From assembly GCF_027594865.1 (NCBI RefSeq), contig NZ_CP089391.1, positions 3,316,501-3,380,500 on the forward strand: DNA of 64,000 nucleotides, read 5' to 3'. Position 1 is the first letter of the stretch, and every line of letters begins with the position of its first letter. Positions 1-9,973 of this stretch are shown in pieces. A program made the position numbers and the translations under genes. The DNA is from Bradyrhizobium xenonodulans (GTDB lineage Bacteria > Pseudomonadota > Alphaproteobacteria > Rhizobiales > Xanthobacteraceae). The notes beneath the pieces are model-generated. The model searched no databases. It was given only the letters and a program-made list of their open reading frames with translations, and was not told the origin of the DNA.

Positions 1-1
1 G

Positions 2-133
2 GGGCTGACGCCGACCAATCTGATCGGGAACGCGGTTGCGACCATCGCGATTGCCAAATGGGAAGGCGCGCTCGACGTCGAACGCTTGACGCGCGTGCTC
101 GACGGCGAGGAGCCCGTGCCCGCCGCGGCCTGA
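2..133 (+). CDS. C4-dicarboxylate/cation symporter C-terminus (DctA-like), 5' truncated
   Basis: Only the last 43 residues are in the window. Frame 2 reads without interruption to TGA at 131-133. The visible segment contains [20 protein letters not shown], which resembles the last transmembrane helix and C-terminus of DctA-type carriers of the dicarboxylate/amino acid:cation symporter family. Such proteins import succinate, fumarate, malate or related organic acids across the inner membrane. It lies 68 bp before the aromatic-catabolic operon on the same strand and could feed it, but that link is inferred. Most of the protein is missing, so substrate cannot be assigned. Confidence 0.72.
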   Translation, partial: GLTPTNLIGNAVATIAIAKWEGALDVERLTRVLDGEEPVPAAA

Positions 134-201
134 ATGTACCTGCTGCCTGCACGAGCCGGGCAGCCTATGATGCCTACGATTGAAAGAGGGGAGTTTGTCC
201 C

Positions 202-915
202 ATGAAAACGGGTCTCGTGATCACCGCCCATCCCGGCGATTTCGTCTGGCGCGCCGGTGGTGCCATCGCGCTGCATGCGAAGAAGGGCTATCGCATGAAG
301 ATCGTCTGCATGTCCTTTGGCGAGCGCGGCGAGAGCCAGTTCGCCTGGAAGGAGAAGGGCGCGACGCTGGAATCGGTCAAGGCCGGCCGCAAGGACGAGG
401 CGGAGCGGGCGGCAAAGCTGCTCGGCGCCGAGATCGAGTTCTTCGACTGCGGCGATTATCCGCTGAAGCTGACCGAGGCGCATTTCGACCGCATGGTCGA
501 TATCTACCGCGAGTTCAACCCGAGCTTCGTGCTGACGCACGCGCTGGAAGATCCCTATAATTTCGACCATCCGAACGCGGCGCATTTCGCCCAGGAGACC
601 CGCGTGGTGGCGCAGGCGATGGGCCACAAGCCCGGCGCGCAGTACAAATACTCGGCGCCGCCGGTGTTCCTGTTCGAACCGCACCAGCCCGAGCAGTGCA
701 ATTACAAGCCGGACCTGCTGCTCAAGATCGACGAGGTCTGGAAGGAGAAGTACGAGGCGTTCCAGATCCTCGCGGCGCAGAAGCATCTTTGGGGCTATTA
801 CGAGCGCGTCGCGCTCAACCGCGGCATCCAGGGCAGCCGCAACACCGGCGTGCCCATGACCTATGGCGAGGCCTATCAGCGGTTGTTCCCGACCGTTGCG
901 GAGGAGTTGGCATGA
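202..915 (+). CDS. galB: PIG-L/LmbE-family hydrolase, GalB-like 4-oxalomesaconate hydratase
   Basis: 237 aa. The start is backed by GAGGGGAG 8 nt upstream. The N-terminus has [18 protein letters not shown], the position of the AHPDDE zinc motif of PIG-L deacetylases. The second acid/metal motif is [12 protein letters not shown] (about residues 118-129). The family's first Asp is Gly here, and the [11 protein letters not shown] context resembles GalB of Pseudomonas putida, a PIG-L homologue that hydrates 4-oxalomesaconate in gallate/protocatechuate 4,5-cleavage. The next gene, overlapping by 4 bp, encodes the aldolase for the following step, which supports this reading over a generic deacetylase. 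Cytoplasmic; no signal peptide seen. Confidence 0.75.
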   Translation: MKTGLVITAHPGDFVWRAGGAIALHAKKGYRMKIVCMSFGERGESQFAWKEKGATLESVKAGRKDEAERAAKLLGAEIEFFDCGDYPLKLTEAHFDRMVDIYREFNPSFVLTHALEDPYNFDHPNAAHFAQETRVVAQAMGHKPGAQYKYSAPPVFLFEPHQPEQCNYKPDLLLKIDEVWKEKYEAFQILAAQKHLWGYYERVALNRGIQGSRNTGVPMTYGEAYQRLFPTVAEELA

Positions 916-1595
916 AGCCGGTCGTCGTTCGCAACATTGAGCGAGCCGATCCCGCGGGGATGGCGGAATACGGCGTCTCGACGGTGCACGAGGCCTATGG
1001 CCGTCTGGGCCTGATGAAGCCTTATCTGCGGCCGGTCTGGGCCGGTGCGTCGATTGCCGGTCCCGCGGTGACCGTGCTGGCGCAGCCCGGCGACAATTGG
1101 ATGATCCATGTCGCGGTCGAACATTGCAGGAAGGGCGACATCCTCGTCGTCGGCTGCACCACCGACAACACCGACGGCATGTTCGGCGAGCTGCTCGCGA
1201 CCTCGCTTCAGGCCCGCGGCGTGCAGGGGCTGATCATCGATGCCGGCTGCCGCGACGTGAAAGCGCTGCATGAGATGAATTTTCCGGTGTGGTCGCGCGC
1301 GGTCTCGGCCAAGGGCACGGTCAAGGCCACGCTCGGCTCGGTCAACATCCCCGTGGTCTGCGCTGGCGTCAACGTCGATCCCGGCGACATCATCGTCGCC
1401 GACGACGACGGCGTCGTCGTGGTGCCGAAGCGTTACGCGGCCGAGGTGGCCCAGAAGGCGAAGAAGCGCAACGCCGACGAGGGCGGCAAGCGCAAGCGGC
1501 TCGCCTCGGGCGAGCTCGGCCTCGACATGTACAGCATGCGCGAGGCGCTGGCGAAAGCCGGGCTCGTCTACGTCGACCATCCCGAGGACGTCTGA
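912..1595 (+). CDS. 4-carboxy-4-hydroxy-2-oxoadipate aldolase / oxaloacetate decarboxylase (RraA-like, GalC/LigK type)
   Basis: 227 aa. The ATG lies inside an ATGA overlap with the upstream stop, implying translational coupling; the open frame extends further upstream but only as a shadow of the previous gene. The RraA-like fold shows GELLA (residues 92-96) and DAGCRD (110-115), with Arg114 and Asp115 matching the substrate- and metal-site residues of class II pyruvate aldolases of this family. The enzyme cleaves 4-carboxy-4-hydroxy-2-oxoadipate to pyruvate and oxaloacetate, the last step of the protocatechuate 4,5-cleavage and gallate routes. With the upstream GalB-like enzyme it makes a two-step module feeding the TCA cycle. 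Confidence 0.85.
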   Translation: MKPVVVRNIERADPAGMAEYGVSTVHEAYGRLGLMKPYLRPVWAGASIAGPAVTVLAQPGDNWMIHVAVEHCRKGDILVVGCTTDNTDGMFGELLATSLQARGVQGLIIDAGCRDVKALHEMNFPVWSRAVSAKGTVKATLGSVNIPVVCAGVNVDPGDIIVADDDGVVVVPKRYAAEVAQKAKKRNADEGGKRKRLASGELGLDMYSMREALAKAGLVYVDHPEDV

Positions 1596-1609
1596 AGCGG
1601 AGCGGGCGG

Positions 1610-2479
1610 ATGGATCGTCTCAAGCTGAAGGCCGTGCTCGGCAGTCACCCCCACGTCCAGGCGGTGAAGAGCGGCGCGCTGCGCTCCGACCTTTTCGATC
1701 TCGACTTCATCGAATACACGCCGACCAACACCGCGTTCAAGCCGATGGTGCGCGAGCAGGCGTTCGACGTCTGCGAGATGGCAATCGTCACCTACCTGAT
1801 GGCCAAAGCGCACGGCAAGCCGCTGGTGCTGCTGCCGGCGACCATGATGGGGCGCTTCCAGCATTCCTATGCGCTCTACAATCCGGCGCGGGGAACGCTC
1901 GGGCCGGGTGACCTGGAGGGCAAGCGCGTCGGCATCCGTTCCTTCACGACGACGACGGGCGCCTGGATCAGGGGCATTTTGGCCAACGACTACGGCGTCG
2001 ATCTCGACAAGATCAAATGGGTGACGTTCGAAGACCCGCACGTCGCCGAATATGTCGACAGCACCGAGCGCGCGCCAAAGGACAAGAAGGTCTTGCAGAT
2101 GCTGCTCGACGGCGAGCTCGACGCCGTCCTCGGCGAGACCTCTGATAATCCCAAGTTGAAGCCGCTCTTCCCCGATCCCGTTGCGGAAGCCGCCAAATGG
2201 TACGCGCGGCGCGGCGTCGTGCCGGTCAACCATCTCGTGGTCGTGACTGAGCAGCTTGCGAAATCGCGCCCCGACGTGGTTGCTGGCGTCTATGATCTGC
2301 TCAAGCGGAACAAGCAGCAGATGGGTGCTGCGGCGACGCCGGACTTCGTCCCGTTCGGGATCGAGGCAAACCGAAAGCCTTTGGAGCTGATCGTCGACTA
2401 CGCATTCCAGCAGGCGCTGATTCCGCGCCGCTATGCGGTCGAGGAACTGTTCGACGAGACCACACGAGGACTCAACTGA
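1610..2479 (+). CDS. 4,5-dihydroxyphthalate decarboxylase-like / periplasmic-binding-fold protein
   Basis: 289 aa, ATG at 1610, 14 nt after the aldolase stop. The sequence resembles the Pht5 (4,5-dihydroxyphthalate decarboxylase) family, which has the fold of ABC-transporter substrate-binding proteins; segments such as CEMAIVTYLMAKAHGKPLV and GKRVGIRSFTTTTGAWIRG are typical. There is no signal peptide, so a cytoplasmic enzyme is more likely than a transport protein. Its stop overlaps the next start (TGATG). The neighbouring aromatic-ring-cleavage genes make decarboxylation of a dihydroxy-aromatic acid plausible, but the substrate is inferred. Confidence 0.65.
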   Translation: MDRLKLKAVLGSHPHVQAVKSGALRSDLFDLDFIEYTPTNTAFKPMVREQAFDVCEMAIVTYLMAKAHGKPLVLLPATMMGRFQHSYALYNPARGTLGPGDLEGKRVGIRSFTTTTGAWIRGILANDYGVDLDKIKWVTFEDPHVAEYVDSTERAPKDKKVLQMLLDGELDAVLGETSDNPKLKPLFPDPVAEAAKWYARRGVVPVNHLVVVTEQLAKSRPDVVAGVYDLLKRNKQQMGAAATPDFVPFGIEANRKPLELIVDYAFQQALIPRRYAVEELFDETTRGLN

Positions 2480-3399
2480 TGGTGGATCCGAAGCGATGGC
2501 AGATCGGGCTGGTCGGCTATGGTGAGGTCGGCAGGATCCTGGCCGAGGATCTGCGCCAGCAGGACATCAAGGTCTCAGCCTTCGACATCAAGCTCGGAGG
2601 CGATCAGGCCGCTGCGCTGAAGGAGCATGCGGCGACGTTCGGTGTTGCGCTTGCCGCCTCTCATGCCGAGCTGACCGCGAAATCGGATTTCATCATCTCT
2701 GCGGTCACGGCGAGCCAGGCTGTGCCTGTGGCAGAGGCCAGCGCAGCCGCGATCAACCAGGGCACCTGGTTTCTCGATTTCAATTCGGCGTCGCCCGGCG
2801 CCAAGCAGCGTGCCGCCGCGCTGATCGACGGCGCCGCCGGGCGCTATATCGAGGGCGCCGTAATGACCTCGGTGCCGCCGTATCGGATCAAGGTGCCGCT
2901 GCTGCTCGGCGGTCCCGGCGCCAGGGAACTCGAGCCACTCCTGAACGCGATCGGCTTTGCGGCCAAGGTTGCGAGCGACAAGCTCGGCGTGTCGTCGGCT
3001 GTAAAAATGTGTCGCAGCATCATGATCAAGGGCCTCGAGGCCATGGTCATCGAGAGCTTCACCACCGCGCGCGCCTACGGCGTCGAGGACGCGGTGCTGG
3101 CCTCGCTTGCGGAAACCTTTCCCGCGATCAATTGGGAGAAGCAGGGCGCCTATTTCTTCCAGCGCGTGATCGAGCACGGCCGCCGCCGTGCCGAGGAGGT
3201 GCGCGAGGTCGCCGAGACCGTGCGCGAGGCTGGGCTGACGCCATGGTCGGCGCAGGGCACCGCCGAGCGGCAGGCGTGGGTCGCCGATCTCGCCGATGAA
3301 GGCCTGTTCGGTACGAAAGGAACGAAGGAGTTCGCCCGCAGCGCCGACTGGCGCACCGAGGCCGACCGCATCCTGGCGAAGATCAAGCGCGCGACATAG
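2479..3399 (+). CDS. NAD(P)-dependent oxidoreductase, 6-phosphogluconate dehydrogenase-like with DUF1932
   Basis: 306 aa, start overlapping the previous stop by 1 nt. An N-terminal Rossmann fold has GLVGYGEVGRILAEDL (about residues 10-25), followed by the 3-hydroxyisobutyrate/6-phosphogluconate dehydrogenase-type domain and a C-terminal all-alpha DUF1932 region with KMCRSIMIKGLEAM. The likely role is NAD(P)-linked oxidation of a hydroxy acid. It is the last gene of the galB-galC operon and may process a ring-cleavage intermediate; the exact substrate cannot be read from the sequence. Confidence 0.8.
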   Translation: MVDPKRWQIGLVGYGEVGRILAEDLRQQDIKVSAFDIKLGGDQAAALKEHAATFGVALAASHAELTAKSDFIISAVTASQAVPVAEASAAAINQGTWFLDFNSASPGAKQRAAALIDGAAGRYIEGAVMTSVPPYRIKVPLLLGGPGARELEPLLNAIGFAAKVASDKLGVSSAVKMCRSIMIKGLEAMVIESFTTARAYGVEDAVLASLAETFPAINWEKQGAYFFQRVIEHGRRRAEEVREVAETVREAGLTPWSAQGTAERQAWVADLADEGLFGTKGTKEFARSADWRTEADRILAKIKRAT

Positions 3400-3408
3400 C
3401 GCGCGGCC

Positions 3409-3723
3409 TCAGATCAGGACCGTGCCGCGATAGTTCAAGACTTCGTCGCGGGCCTGCTCGATCAGGTCGATCAAAGCCCTGGATTTGCGAACGAGTTGTT
3501 CCGTGGCCGGTTGCGCGCGAAATTCGACGAGCACCGCCCGGACGCATTTGGCGGCGGCGTCGAGGGTCCAGAGCGCACGGGTCATGTCGCCCTGCGTCTG
3601 GATCGCCGATAGATCCAGATCCGACAGGACATGGCCGATGCCGTCGAGCCGCTTGGCGGCAGCGTCAGCGGGAGTCTGGGTGCGAATGGAATGATAGTCG
3701 ATGCTGCTGAATGCGCCGAACAT
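3409..3723 (-). CDS. hypothetical protein, 104 aa
   Basis: Start chosen at ATG 3723 because GGGGAG sits 7 nt upstream; an in-frame upstream TTG or ATG would add 8 or 5 residues. The product is soluble, largely alpha-helical, with no signal peptide and no motif I recognise. Helical segments include DAAAKRLDGIGHVLSDLD and SRALIDLIEQARDEVL. It converges with the DUF1932 dehydrogenase, the two stops being 9 bp apart, and has its own promoter-like sequence upstream. Function unknown. Confidence 0.6.
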   Translation of the reverse strand: MFGAFSSIDYHSIRTQTPADAAAKRLDGIGHVLSDLDLSAIQTQGDMTRALWTLDAAAKCVRAVLVEFRAQPATEQLVRKSRALIDLIEQARDEVLNYRGTVLI

Positions 3724-3763
3724 GTCCAAACTCCCCATTGAACGCAAACCTCAGTGCAGGGCC

Positions 3764-3792
3764 TAATTATGATCCGCTGGATCGACTCGCAA
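3764..3792 (-). promoter_or_regulatory. predicted sigma-70-type promoter of the 104-aa gene
   Basis: On the minus strand TTGCGA (3792-3787) and TAATTA (3769-3764) are separated by 17 bp. That gives a start point near 3757, about 35 nt before the ATG at 3723. Based on motif spacing only. Confidence 0.35.
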
Positions 3793-3876
3793 CGCGTTGA
3801 GCTACGGTCCGGGATTCTACCGGACTCGGACGGGGCTTGCGCTCGCCGGTAAAATCGAACGGAGGCGGCCCGACAG

Positions 3877-5082
3877 CTAGCCGCGTTTCCCGATAATCTT
3901 ACCGCTGGAGGCGACGAGCCTGCCTTCCTTGTAGACCGAACGCGCCTGCGGCACCGCGACGACGGCCTCGGGAACATGTTCCGCGTGCAGCGTCACGAAA
4001 TCGGCCTTGGCACCGACGTGCAAGCCGTAGCCTTCGAGCCGCAGCGCCCTGGCGCCGGCTTCGGTGACGACATCGAACGCGACGCGCAATTCTTCGTCGA
4101 GGTTGAAGCCCGAGCGATAGCCGAGCGTCGTCGCCCTGCGCAGCATGTCGCCGTCGCCATAGGGCCACCAGGAGTCGCGGATGTTGTCGTTGCCACTGAA
4201 GACGGTGACGCCGGCGTTGCGCAGGGCGAGGATGGGCGGAAAGGGCCGGGCACCCGGCGCGTTGGTCATGATCGCGACGCCGGAGCGGGCGAGGATGTCG
4301 GCGATCTTCTTGAGCTGATCCATGGAGATATCGCCGAGCCCGTAAGCATGACTGACGGCAACGCGGCCCTCCATGCCGAGCGCGTGCGTGCGCGCTGCGA
4401 TCTGCTCGATCTCGAATGCGCCCAGCGTGCCCATGTCGTGCAGATGGATGTCGACATCGACGCCGTGTTTTCCGGCCACACCGAACACGACGTCGAGATG
4501 CTTCTCGACGTCGCGATCGAAGCTTGCGGGATCGAGCCCGCCGACGAGGTCGGCACCGATCCCGACGGCCTCGTCCAGCAATTGCGGCGTGCCCGGGCTC
4601 ATCAGGATGCCGCTCTGAGGGAAGGCGACGAGCTGGATGTCGATCAGGCCCTTGTACTCCTCGCGCACGCGCAAAATCGTCTCGAGCGATTTCAGGCCGA
4701 CCGAGCCGTCGACCATGACGTGGCTGCGCATCTGCGTGGTGCCGTTGGCGATGCAGAGATCGAGCTGATGGCGCGCGCGCACATCCATCGGCGCGGCCTC
4801 GGCCATGTTCTGGGCCTGGAAGGCGACACGTTCATGGACGTCGAATCCGTCGGTGCATGGCTTGTGCGGCCGCCAGGCGTCGCCATAGAAGCTGGTGTCG
4901 AGATGGATGTGGCCTTCGACGAAGCCGGGAACGACGAGGGCGTTGCCGAGGTCGATGGCCTCGTTTGCAGCGGGCTTCTCATCGACGGAGGTGATCGCGG
5001 CGATGTGGCCATCCTTGACCGCGATGTGATGCCGGGCGCCGCCGTCGAAGCGCGCGTTGAGGAAGATCGTATCGAAGGTCAT
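3877..5082 (-). CDS. amidohydrolase family protein, cytosine-deaminase-like (copy 1)
   Basis: 401 aa. Start chosen at ATG 5082 with GGAGG 7 nt upstream; the longer open frame lacks such a site. Metal-dependent amidohydrolase of the CodA group: PGFVEGHIHLDTS gives the HxH pair, DVDIHLHD and VSHAYGLG the later His ligands, and SGNDNIRDSWWPYGDG the catalytic Asp region, as in CodA. Likely a cytoplasmic hydrolytic deaminase or amidase acting on a cyclic amide or N-heterocycle. It is the second gene of a two-gene minus-strand operon, 22 bp after a paralogue. Substrate unknown. Confidence 0.82.
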   Translation of the reverse strand: MTFDTIFLNARFDGGARHHIAVKDGHIAAITSVDEKPAANEAIDLGNALVVPGFVEGHIHLDTSFYGDAWRPHKPCTDGFDVHERVAFQAQNMAEAAPMDVRARHQLDLCIANGTTQMRSHVMVDGSVGLKSLETILRVREEYKGLIDIQLVAFPQSGILMSPGTPQLLDEAVGIGADLVGGLDPASFDRDVEKHLDVVFGVAGKHGVDVDIHLHDMGTLGAFEIEQIAARTHALGMEGRVAVSHAYGLGDISMDQLKKIADILARSGVAIMTNAPGARPFPPILALRNAGVTVFSGNDNIRDSWWPYGDGDMLRRATTLGYRSGFNLDEELRVAFDVVTEAGARALRLEGYGLHVGAKADFVTLHAEHVPEAVVAVPQARSVYKEGRLVASSGKIIGKRG

Positions 5083-5104
5083 TTTGGTTCCTCCGTTGCT
5101 GGAT

Positions 5105-6346
5105 TTAGCGCCTTGGGCGGAATAGTTCGGGCCGTTGCCGCGCAAACGTCTGCTGTCCCGCCTTGAAGCCCATCACGATGTCGGGCAGCTCCGCGATGGC
5201 AAAACGGCTGTCTTGGGTGTCGAGCACGATGAGATCGGCGGGATTGCCGACCTCGATGCCGTAATCACCGAGGTTCATCAGCCGCGCCGGCAATTCGGTG
5301 ACAAGATCGAGACAGGTATCGAAATCACTGACTGAGGCGTGAGCGACGTTGGCATAGAAATTTGCCATCCGCAGCAACGAGGCGTCGCCGAATGGCGTGA
5401 AGGGATTGAGCACGTTGTTGGTCGCGATCGAGCACAGCACGCCGTCGCCCGCGAGCTTGTGCGCGAGCGTCAGTCCGCGCGGTGCATTGTGGGTGGCTTC
5501 GCGCCCCATGAGGTAGAGGTCGGTCGCGGGCAGCACGGTGACGGCAACGCCTGATGTCGCCAATTGCGCGGCGGCGGCCTTCATTCGCTCCGGCGGCAAT
5601 GCCGAGAGTTTTGTGGCATGGCCGATTGCCACGCGCCCCTGATAATTGCGCCGCTCGGTCTGCCGGCAGACCTCGTCGAGATGCCACCAGGAGGGATCGA
5701 GATCGAAATCGAGATGGAGATCGACGTCGACGTCGAACGCCTCGGCGAGGTCGAAGATGCGTTCGAGATGGGCGTTCGGGTTGGTGTCCGTATAGGGACA
5801 GCCGCCGATCACCTCGCCGCCGTCGCGCAGCGCCTGGATCAGCAATTCCTCAGCTCCGGGGTCGTTTGTCAGGCCCTCCTGCGGAAATACGCAGAGCGAC
5901 AGGTCGATCGCCCAGGCATAGTCGCGCTTCAGCGCCTTGACCGCCTCGAAGCCGCGCAAGCCGATGCGCGGGTCGATCTCCACATGCGTGCGCATGCGCG
6001 TCGTGCCGTGCAGGATGGCGCGTTCAAGCACCCGGGCGCTGCGCGCGTAGACGTCGTCCACGCCAAAGTCGCGCTTCATCGCCGACACGGCCCGGATGGC
6101 ATCGCCCAGCGTGCCGTGGATGTGCCCGCAGCGCTCAAGCAGGCAGGCCTTGTCGAGATGGACGTGGGTGTCGACGAAGCCGGGCAGGGCCAGCCGTCCC
6201 CCGACATCGACCTCGACGGCCTCGCAGGCGAGCCTGGGTTCGATCGCTGCGATACGTCCGCTCTTCACGCCGATATCGACTGATGTTGCGGATGATCGCA
6301 GCAGGGCGTTACGGAAGATCAGGTCGAAGGCTGTCTGGGTGGTCAT
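5105..6346 (-). CDS. amidohydrolase family protein, cytosine-deaminase-like (copy 2, Asn in place of a metal-site Asp)
   Basis: 413 aa. It has the same architecture as the downstream paralogue: PGFVDTHVHLDKACLLERC near residues 54-72 (HxH metal pair), DVDLHLDFDLD, and IGHATKLSAL. In the segment where CodA and the neighbouring gene have an Asp, this protein reads IATNNVLNPFTPFGD, so the usual metal/catalytic Asp is Asn. That may mean a different metal requirement or reaction, or a subfamily trait. First gene of the operon; it diverges from a transporter binding protein at 6573. Confidence 0.8.
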   Translation of the reverse strand: MTTQTAFDLIFRNALLRSSATSVDIGVKSGRIAAIEPRLACEAVEVDVGGRLALPGFVDTHVHLDKACLLERCGHIHGTLGDAIRAVSAMKRDFGVDDVYARSARVLERAILHGTTRMRTHVEIDPRIGLRGFEAVKALKRDYAWAIDLSLCVFPQEGLTNDPGAEELLIQALRDGGEVIGGCPYTDTNPNAHLERIFDLAEAFDVDVDLHLDFDLDPSWWHLDEVCRQTERRNYQGRVAIGHATKLSALPPERMKAAAAQLATSGVAVTVLPATDLYLMGREATHNAPRGLTLAHKLAGDGVLCSIATNNVLNPFTPFGDASLLRMANFYANVAHASVSDFDTCLDLVTELPARLMNLGDYGIEVGNPADLIVLDTQDSRFAIAELPDIVMGFKAGQQTFARQRPELFRPRR

Positions 6347-6428
6347 GGCAGGGAATCTGGCTGGAGGACTTATAGCAGTCTGCGAGGTTGCGAGTGTGGA
6401 GCAATGTAGCGGGAGATATGATCAAAAT

Positions 6429-6459
6429 ATATGCGGTCCTCCGACCCCCGGGCGCATAT
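6429..6459. promoter_or_regulatory. operator-like inverted repeat between divergent genes
   Basis: ATATGCG (6429-6435) and CGCATAT (6453-6459) form perfect 7-bp arms with a 17-bp spacer. They lie in the 226-bp gap between the amidohydrolase operon and the binding-protein gene. The arrangement fits an operator serving both directions; no regulator gene is adjacent. Confidence 0.35.
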
Positions 6460-6572
6460 CGAAAGCCGTGATAGCTGATAGACGCAGGCTGGTCTGGCGG
6501 CTGGCGTACGCCTGGGCTATCAACCGTCCGATTGCGCCCGGCATGGAGGCGCAGCCCCCTGAGGAGCTCCCG

Positions 6573-7481
6573 ATGCGTCTTCCCACCGTTCTCCTGGCCC
6601 TGACATGTCTTGCCGGCGCCGCCTCAGCCGAGGACCTCTCGGGCACGCTCCAGAAGGTGAAGGAGACCAGAAAGATCACGCTGGGCTATCAGGAGGCCTC
6701 GGTCCCCTTCAGCTATCTCGACGGCAACCAGAAGCCGGTCGGCTTCGCCATGGACATCTGCCTCAGGATCGTGGACGCCGTGAAGAAGCAGCTCGGCATG
6801 CCCGACATCGCCGTCGACACGCTCGCCGTGACCTCGTCGAACCGGATTCCGCTGATGGTCAACGGCACGCTCGACCTGCATTGCTCGGCGACCACCAACA
6901 ACGCCGACCGCCAGAAGCAGGTCTCCTTCACCAACACGCACTTCCTCAGCGCGACGCGGTTCGCCGCCAGGAAGGCCGCGAAGATCAACACCATCGACGA
7001 TCTCAAGGGCAAGGCCGTGACGGCGGTGGCCGGATCGGTCAACCTGACCCAGCTCGCCAAGGTCAACACCGAGCGCAATCTCGGCATCAACATCATGCCG
7101 GCCAAGGACCAGGCCGAGGCCTTCCTGCTGCTGGAGACCGACCGCGCCCAAGCCTACGCGCTGGACGACGTCCAGCTCGCGGTCGCGATCGCCCGCTCGA
7201 AAGAGCCGCAGCTCTTCATGATCAGCGAAGAGACGTTCTCGAAGCCGGAGCCTTACGGGATCATGCTGCGCCGGGAGGACGCGCCTTTCAAGGCGCTGGC
7301 CGATCGCGCGACGGCGGAGCTGTACGCGAGCCCGGAGATCGAAGTGCTCTACAGGAAGTGGCTGGAATCGCCGACGCCGCCCAACGGCCTCAACTACAAC
7401 GTCCCGATGTCGCCGGCCCTGCGCAACGCCTTCAAGAAGCCGAGCTCGAGCGCAGATCCGGATGTGTACGTGGTGAACTGA
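6573..7481 (+). CDS. amino-acid ABC transporter substrate-binding protein (family 3, GltI-like)
   Basis: 302 aa. The ATG at 6573 has GAGGAG 7 nt upstream and begins a clear signal peptide (MRLPTVLLALTCLAGAASA, cleavage before ED). The mature protein has the SBP family 3 pattern: VPFSYLDGNQKPVGFAMDIC near the ligand pocket, then DLKGKAVTAVAGS and a C-terminal YRKWL helix. This resembles the glutamate/aspartate-binding proteins. No permease or ATPase genes are beside it, so it is an orphan binding protein, perhaps delivering the amidohydrolases' substrate. Confidence 0.82.
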   Translation: MRLPTVLLALTCLAGAASAEDLSGTLQKVKETRKITLGYQEASVPFSYLDGNQKPVGFAMDICLRIVDAVKKQLGMPDIAVDTLAVTSSNRIPLMVNGTLDLHCSATTNNADRQKQVSFTNTHFLSATRFAARKAAKINTIDDLKGKAVTAVAGSVNLTQLAKVNTERNLGINIMPAKDQAEAFLLLETDRAQAYALDDVQLAVAIARSKEPQLFMISEETFSKPEPYGIMLRREDAPFKALADRATAELYASPEIEVLYRKWLESPTPPNGLNYNVPMSPALRNAFKKPSSSADPDVYVVN

Positions 7482-7509
7482 TTGGGCCACAACTCGGCGA
7501 GCATCGCTT

Positions 7510-8721
<1,212 letters not shown>

Positions 8722-8752
8722 CTTTGATCTCCTTGCGCGATCGGCGGCAGGA

Positions 8753-9871
8753 TCAGCCGATCTCGAGATAATCCGGGCCGGGCAGTTTCGGGAACGGCGC
8801 GGTCGGCAGCGTCTGGTACCAGAACGCCACCGAGGCGATGTCGTCCTGCAGCGGAAGATATTTTGCTTCCTTGACGCCGGGCAGCCATCCCAGCGCCTGG
8901 ATCGTCACGCGCAGGTCGGAGCGGAAGCGCACGGGGTCGGGGATGTGCCAGCGGTACATGCCAAAACGCTGCTGCGACTTGTAGACGCCGTCGGGGCGGA
9001 TCACCTGGGGCAGGCCGGCATAGGGCGTGGTGAATTCCTGATAGCGCGATTGGCGTTCCGGGCCCTGGCCGGAATGGGCGACATGGGGATCGAAATTATA
9101 GGCGCCGCAGAAATAGTCCTCGGTGCCGGTGCCGCAGATGGTCGGGAATGCACCGTCGCCGTCGATGAAGAACTTGATCTCGCCTTCGCCCCACCAGCCA
9201 TTGTTGTTGACGCCCCAGGCCATGTAGGTGCCGACATAATGGCCAGCGCCGCTGATGCCGTCGAGGATGGTATAGACCTCCTTGTAGGGCAGCGGGTTGG
9301 TGCGCCGGAATTGGGCGTGGAAATAGGCGCAGTCCTCGGGCACTTCGGTGAGCGTGTAGTTGATCTGGTAGTAGACGGTGAGCTGCTCCTCGCTGCGATT
9401 CTCCAGCGTGAAGCGCGCACGCTTGCGGAACGGCATCTCCCAATAGCAATTGAAGGCGCGACCGGGATTGACGCAGACCGCGAGCGAGGACACCTGTGCA
9501 AACTCCTCCCACCCGCAGGCGAAGAAATCGCCGGCCGGGCATTCCACGCTCGGCAGCGTCTGGTCGTCCCAGTAAACGCGAAGGATGGAATGACGGAGAC
9601 GTCCGCGTGCCAGCGTCATCCAGATCTGCTGGATCGCGCCCTGGCCTTCGATGTCGGCGAGCGTGAATGTCGCGCCGGGCTCGATGACGACGTAAGGAGA
9701 GACTTTCCAGCCCTGGCCGAGATCGCGGGCCTGGCGTGCGGCGGGGCCGTCGACGGACATGCCGCCCTTGCCCTTTTCGCCCGAAAAGTTCTCGGGGCTG
9801 ATCGAGCGCGTCTGCGCATTCGACAGGCGCGAGAGATTGCCGAGATGCAGGCCCAATCCGGAAAACGCCAT
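8753..9871 (-). CDS. DUF2961 (glycoside hydrolase GH172-like) protein
   Basis: 372 aa. Segments WVNN-type [19 protein letters not shown] and [15 protein letters not shown] are hallmark DUF2961 sequences. The family is now placed in GH172, with characterised members acting on alpha-D-fructofuranose or D-arabinofuranose linkages. Two conserved glutamates, Glu229 (WWGEGE) and Glu251 (GTGTED), are at the spacing expected for a catalytic pair; this assignment is inference. No signal peptide is visible, so it may act in the cytoplasm. It sits between an acyl-CoA dehydrogenase and an acyl-CoA ligase, an odd setting for a sugar hydrolase. Confidence 0.8.
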   Translation of the reverse strand: MAFSGLGLHLGNLSRLSNAQTRSISPENFSGEKGKGGMSVDGPAARQARDLGQGWKVSPYVVIEPGATFTLADIEGQGAIQQIWMTLARGRLRHSILRVYWDDQTLPSVECPAGDFFACGWEEFAQVSSLAVCVNPGRAFNCYWEMPFRKRARFTLENRSEEQLTVYYQINYTLTEVPEDCAYFHAQFRRTNPLPYKEVYTILDGISGAGHYVGTYMAWGVNNNGWWGEGEIKFFIDGDGAFPTICGTGTEDYFCGAYNFDPHVAHSGQGPERQSRYQEFTTPYAGLPQVIRPDGVYKSQQRFGMYRWHIPDPVRFRSDLRVTIQALGWLPGVKEAKYLPLQDDIASVAFWYQTLPTAPFPKLPGPDYLEIG

Positions 9872-9973
9872 GGAGTCCTCGATAGGGGATTAGCGATGTC
9901 CCGGTATATCGCTCCCGAATTGACCAAAAGATGAAGACCGCGCATGGAATTGTCCGAACGCGGTCGAGTGTCG

